The translations under genes and the position numbers were made by a program. The notes under the pieces were generated by a model that saw only the letters and a list, made by a program, of their open reading frames with translations, had not been told where the DNA came from and did not search any database. A stretch of 64,000 nucleotides of DNA. Source: Microplitis mediator (taxonomy: Eukaryota; Arthropoda; Insecta; Hymenoptera; Braconidae). The stretch lies in NCBI RefSeq assembly GCF_029852145.1, contig NC_079973.1, forward strand, positions 21,284,422-21,348,421, read 5' to 3'. How positions within the stretch are numbered: the stretch's first letter is position 1; each line of letters begins with the position of its first letter. Shown in pieces: positions 59,331-64,000 of the stretch.

Positions 59331-60472
59331 ACACAAAGGATCTACTACAGGACACAGGACACTGCTACGTATATATATAGATATATATATTTATGTATAT
59401 AGGTATCCGCGTATGTATCTAAGGACTCTTGAGTATCGCACGGGATATCCACTATGTTACCTTTATCGGCTGAAATATGGACCGGGTATAGAAAGAAAAA
59501 AAAGTACAAGTTCCATCCGTGGAAATAGAACGAGCCATTGGATAACGACTGTTGCCGAAGGGGAAAATATCGTACAAAGTTTCTTCTCCGTCTTTTACGT
59601 TGATGTTACCCAAGGTAAATTGTCGTCATCATCCTACAGTACGTCTTTTTTTCCTCCTTATTTTTTTGTTCATGATCAGGGATAATAATAGCATGTCGTT
59701 TTCTTTCATCGAAACAGTCTATTTTCCTGATCTCCATCGACAGATCCGGCATTCTTGCGAGTCCTACTTCATGCTACGCTGTACCTTGAAGCTCTGCCGC
59801 AACTGATGTTAGCATTACATGTGTAATTTTTTCACTGCACTAGATAATAATGTCATTTTTTCATGCTAATTTATCATTTAAGCTCTTGTTAAGAAGAAGA
59901 AAAACTAAATACAATAAAAAGAATAAATAATGATCTTTTTTTCAAAATTAATAATTTTAGATCAAACTTAAAATAATGGAAAATAATTTATTTATATATT
60001 CCTATCTTCTATTTGTTGCTCATTTAAAATTAAAATAACCTTCAAATTAAATATTATTCATAGAAAATAATAATAAACGCAAGCTCGTATATTTTGAATA
60101 TGAACCACTAAAAAATAAATTATTTATGAAAAATAAAGCATAAATTTTAATCAACCACTGAAATATTCTTTCTTCTCGATTCATCTAAACATTTTCATAC
60201 TCAAAAAAACTTATCTACATTTACGTTGGCTCCACAACTTGTCAGCTGTCAGTAAACATTATGAAATGATTTAATAACTTGAGACTAAAAACTTTCCTAT
60301 CGTACGTGTTAGTAAAGTAAATCTTTTAATGACCAAATGTTATGCATAGCAGCATCTCAAATTTAATCTTGAAGATCGCAATCATCTCGAGTTAAACTTT
60401 AGCACTTTCTTCCTACGATCCTTGTTGTACTTTGCTTTGTACACCTCATTATAATACCTGCTACTTATACTT

Positions 60473-60543
60473 CTACTACTACTACTACTATTATTATTAT
60501 TATTAATATTATTATCATTATTATTACTATTATTACTATTATT
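60473..60543. repeat. Compound (TAC)n(TTA)n microsatellite
   Basis: About 70 bp, TAC units giving way to TTA units with interruptions. Confidence 0.9.
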
Positions 60544-61198
60544 GGCTTACAAAGTTGCAGAAAATAACTATCATACCTTGATCACTAAAATTGTTACAAC
60601 ATATGATATTAGAGCCAAAGTAGAAACAGGCAACGTAACGAATTTATGTAAAGTTGTCTTACCGCACGTGAATGTCAAAAAGACCTTCACTTTAAATCCA
60701 TATTTCAACAGTTATCTAAACTCACCCTTAGTTATTTTGTGGCTCACGATTCGGCAAACCCGTCTTGTCTAGTCACAGTCATCATCCGTTTGAGTAGACC
60801 GTACATACTTAATATGTCTATATACCTGCTGAGGAATTGCTTCTAGTGTTGGCTTTGGTGATAGTATTCGTGTTACTATTGGTGGTGGTGTCACAGTGGA
60901 ACTAGTACTCGGAAAATCTTGTCACAAACGTGGTGGCAAACGGACGAGATGGTACTGTATGACTATTAACCCTCCGTTTCAGTCCTTCGTATTCGCTCGA
61001 CATTTCGTATTCCATTCACGCAAGTTATGTGAAGCGCTTGGCGTGTGCCACACATACAATACATAGCACATACAGTGTGTAATTCACGTCCTTTACATAT
61101 ATATGTTACGTTACACATGTACATTGCCATAATTTTCTCGTCTCTTTTCTTCTTTATGTATACATTCGTCAGTTATCCGTCTTTCCACGTATGCTATG

Positions 61199-61203
<5 letters not shown>

Positions 61204-61281
<78 letters not shown>
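61204..61281. repeat. (TA)n microsatellite, about 78 bp
   Basis: Uninterrupted alternating T and A, the longest dinucleotide run in the window. Poly-Ile/Tyr frames on both strands across it are artefacts. Confidence 0.95.
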
Positions 61282-61285
<4 letters not shown>

Positions 61286-61723
61286 ACACAATTTCTGTTC
61301 ACATCACACAACACACTGCGTATGAACGTGCAGAAGTACAGATAGGAAGTGCGCGTGCAGTAAGACACGTGTCGTCACATAACACACCAACCTGAAATCC
61401 CATATAATATTGCCGCAAGCAATTGCGACAAAGTCTGCGTGCTTGGTAAATTTAATTCGACGTGTGAAAATTTTTGTCACATTCATGTTAATCTATTTAT
61501 GAAATACTTTATTATTTAACAATATTATCATTGTAAAAAAAAAGTTTTTGCATAAAATTTGATTATTAAATTCATTTTGTAGAGAAATAACATTTATGAA
61601 TGCCAAGAAAAACATTTTAATTTAATATTTACTTTTATTTGTTTATTAAAATATTTATATTTTTTTTTTTTATGTAAAAAGTCTAAGCTAGTGAATACCC
61701 ATGCAGGAGCCGCCAGAATTGAA

Positions 61724-62325
61724 CGACAGGGCCCTACTTGGCCCAGCACTGGGGAACCTAGCTTTAGCACATCTATATTGGCCCATGCTTGGCTCAAGAT
61801 TGGGTACTCAGTCCTGGCCGTTACAATGATTACCCAGGCTTGGGCCAAGACTGGGTGCCCCTGCCTTGGCCGTCCAATGACAACCGAGACTTGGGCCAAG
61901 GTAGAATTACCCAAGTTTGGCTATACCTATGGTTTAATAAGTAGATCATATAAATGTTTCAGTTCAACATTAGTAGGTTCGTCCAGTAGCTATCGTTCGG
62001 ACCCAGCAATCAGAAGGACGGCAGTTCGCGCCCGGAGCCCAGCAGAATTTTCACCGAGTTTTTTTCACACCATTTACCTCGTTTAGACAGTTTAAACGTT
62101 AATGATCATAAATTCTACGAGATTAATAATAATAAAATTTTTTTAAAATTAAATTTATTCGTTTCCTTGAGGCATGGGCAAAGTCTGGCAAAAAAGTCAG
62201 GGCCAGGACTGGCATCCAGGTCTGGCCCAATGTTATCATTCCAGAGTCCTACCAAGGCTGGCTTACAAGCTTGGGCCAGAGTTCTACATAGTTAGGCCAA
62301 ACCTGCGCCAAGCCTGGTCCCGTCG
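61724..62325. mobile_element. 602-bp element rich in TTGGCC/GGCCAA half-sites (family T)
   Basis: Left end CGACAGGGCCCTACTTGGCC is mirrored imperfectly by the right end GGCGCCAAGCCTGGTCCCGTCG-like sequence (CCAAGCCTGGTCCCGTCG). TA follows on the right. The body has many CTTGGCC, GGGCCAAG, TGGCCC and CTTGGGCC units, most at 61730-61930 and 62165-62320, with an AT-rich middle. A patch at 61985-62050 has GCAGTTCGCGCCCGGAGCC, faintly tRNA-like. Open frames across it are repeat translations. Confidence 0.7.
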
Positions 62326-62327
62326 TA

Positions 62328-62629
62328 CACAGTAAAAAATATTGTATTTGTGTCGAAAACGGTTTGTTTTAAAAATTGTAGTGTGTTAAACTAACACAAA
62401 GTTTGTGTCACTTTATTTAGTAATATAAAAAATGTGTCATACACTCTTTATTAACACATTTTGTGTGTTACTGTGGAATTCTTCGCGCCCTCTTGTGGCG
62501 ATATTTCAACATAATCTTTGTGTTAAAAAGGGGTTACACAAAGTTTGTGTCGAAATTTCAACACAAATTTCGTGTCAACCGTTTTTAACACACAAACTGT
62601 GTTGATTTTACACAATATTTTTTACTGTG
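62328..62629. mobile_element. 302-bp MITE with CACAGTAAAAAATATTGT end (family S)
   Basis: TA flanks CACAGTAAAAAATATTGTAT and ACACAATATTTTTTACTGTG. Repeated TTTGTGT/ACACAAA half-sites fill the body. It begins 2 bp after the end of family T, the TA between them being shared. Confidence 0.85.
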
Positions 62630-63851
62630 TACTTTCCTCTCTGGGATAATGAATATATTTTCTATCAATTTTTAAATAATTTTGTTATTACTATAGGATG
62701 TAATGTAGAACAGAAGAAAATATAATAATAGATAACGCTATTAGTATTTCATACTACGTAACAAAAATACTGTTGCCATTAATATTAAGAGCCTAAAGTT
62801 CTCTTATTATAAAATTAACCCCTGTATCAAAATATTACCATCAGTCAAGATGAAAACCGTGCGTGTATTTTCCTACACAGTATATTTAATATTAACAAGA
62901 AAGAATTTATTTAATAAAGAGCGAGTGTTCTATGATAGGTGTTAGAGACTGGCTTTGATGATCCTGTGTTCTACGTACTCTCGTACATAATACAATATCA
63001 TCTAAACATGTAATGCTGATGCTGTTAAGCTACACATTACATACATATATACATGTATATAATATATACATATAACATCGAGAGAGCACAAATACATCTT
63101 GACATGATATGTACCAAGAAGAGCATGGATTACACATGCACACTGTCCGAGCGACATGTAGTTTCCCTCGGCTCTTGGGCCGATACTGTTGAGTCGTACG
63201 AGACGTAACTGGATTAGATGTGCATTGTATCTTGTATACTAATCCAGATACAATCATACATCAATAATATGTAGCCTATGGCTTAATCAAACAATCTTCT
63301 AAAAATAATCTTGACCAAGAAATTCAAATTATAGTAAGATTAAATAAAAATGTTTCGAGAGTCCAAAAGTGCACGTCTCAAATGATCATGTTGTAATATA
63401 AAAGCTAACTTTAAAAAAAAAAGAAAATAAATTGACAGCTGGTTCATTTTTTTTATAGGGGCGCTAGTAGTAAATACATGAGTAAAATAGATAAATGGTG
63501 TACGTGTAGAAAACATAGCGAGATGTATACGAATGTAAATGTGGACAAAAAAGACAGAAAGACATATGGACGATAGTTTTTAAGAAAAAATCTCAGAAAA
63601 TTCATCAACTTTTACTGATACCTTTTAAATAAGAAAGAGTTGGTTGCTGATATTCAATAGGGTTCATTTCAAGGATGAATGGCAACTTCTACGACAAGAA
63701 TTAGGTTGATTCATTGTTCATGACTCATGAGAGCTTAAATCCAGGTGACTCATAGACATACCCCCTAAAGGACGTCACTATAAAAAAATTTTTACCTGAA
63801 TTTTTCTTTAATTACGAACAATTACATTTAATTAAAAAATCGACCATCGCC
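62630..63851. other. Unique sequence
   Basis: Moderate-GC patches at 62930-63000 and 63090-63220 carry short competing frames. No gene or repeat family seen. Confidence 0.4.
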
Positions 63852-64000
63852 CCGGGTCACAATATCTAGCCTCATCGAACCCAAGTAAGCCTCAATCCAG
63901 CTTCACTGAGTAAAAAAAGCATTTTGAGCCTCAAATGATGTTCAAAAAGCATCAATGAGCTTCAAATAATGCTCAAAGAACCTCAATGAGCCTCAAATAG
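63852..64000. mobile_element. Start of a repeat element that runs off the window
   Basis: CCCCGGGTCACAATATCTAG resembles the tip of family Y (CCCGGGTCAAAA). It is followed by imperfect tandem units of GAGCCTCAAAT / GAGCTTCAAAT with GATGTTCAAAAAGC and AATGCTCAAAGAAC. The far end is not in the window, so the identity as a mobile element is inferred. Confidence 0.5.

Larger units (their letters stand above)
59331..61723. other. Unique sequence with two long microsatellites
   Basis: (TAC)n/(TTA)n lies at 60473-60543 and (TA)n at 61204-61281. A moderate-GC patch at 60840-61050 has a 37-codon minus frame starting MEYEMSSEYEGLKRRV without further support. No gene called. Confidence 0.4.

Noticed and set aside
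61045..61395. Frames with long poly-Ile/Tyr runs on both strands
   Set aside because: They cross the 78-bp (TA)n microsatellite.
1..64000. Viral or bacterial insertion
   Set aside because: No compact gene array, ribosome binding sites, or recognisable viral or bacterial protein is seen. Only the solo LTR is retroelement-derived.

Overview
This looks like nuclear DNA from an AT-rich animal genome, most likely an insect. The evidence is long A/T-rich spacers, many dinucleotide and trinucleotide microsatellites, a solo LTR, and dozens of short inverted-repeat elements inserted at TA. The element load and the terminal sequences (TA then CACGGAAAAAA and relatives) remind me of parasitoid wasp genomes, but that is an inference and nothing here fixes the species. 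I see no bacterial-style genes, rRNA, intact tRNA or CRISPR array.

No complete gene can be read. Most long open frames are by-products of foldback elements, microsatellites or pyrimidine tracts. The possible coding signal is a scatter of short, GC-richer islands in which an open frame is bounded by plausible splice sites: 2283-2417 (-), 10433-10504 (-), 14222-14265 (+), 15192-15311 (-), 21410-21608 (+), 34546-34845 (-), 38493-38870 (+), 46888-47127 (-), 52717-52817 (+) and 59227-59330 (+). They could be exons of genes with very large introns, or ordinary unique sequence that happens to be open. They do not join into one model, and several read about equally well on the other strand. The best is 52717-52817, which has a strong pyrimidine tract, an acceptor AG, an open frame, a stop and an AATAAA 40 nt later.

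The clear content is transposon-derived. About 25 MITE or foldback families lie between bases 1198 and 64000. Nearly all are flanked by duplicated TA (sometimes TT, AA or TG), and most begin CACNG followed by an A-run. Many are nested. 6713-7619 is an intact copy of the element that at 54827-57288 is interrupted by two other elements, one of which holds a third. Subtracting inserts and target duplications gives 905 bp against 907 bp. The element at 24650-26045 holds two others; subtraction leaves 205 bp, the length of its uninterrupted relative at 55615-55819. The element at 22095-23940 holds a 544-bp foldback and a 992-bp solo LTR with an AGGT duplication. The window therefore carries several empty sites for its own insertions, which gives an internal check on boundaries and a relative order of events.

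Layout: 1-1197 unique; 1198-3223 three repeats with a candidate exon at 2283-2417; 3224-6298 unique islands; 6299-7619 two MITEs; 9103-10288 a nested pair in a MITE; 11441-12337 a tandemly organised GGGGCAAA-type element; 13748-20391 scattered small MITEs and microsatellites; 22095-26045 two large nested clusters; 29363-33415 further MITEs; 34000-39000 a purine-rich island and unique sequence; 40521-41113, 44809-45720 and 49933-50622 single elements; 53335-57288 a foldback and the three-level nest; 57289-61723 unique; 61724-62629 two abutting MITEs; 63852-64000 the start of an element that runs off the end.
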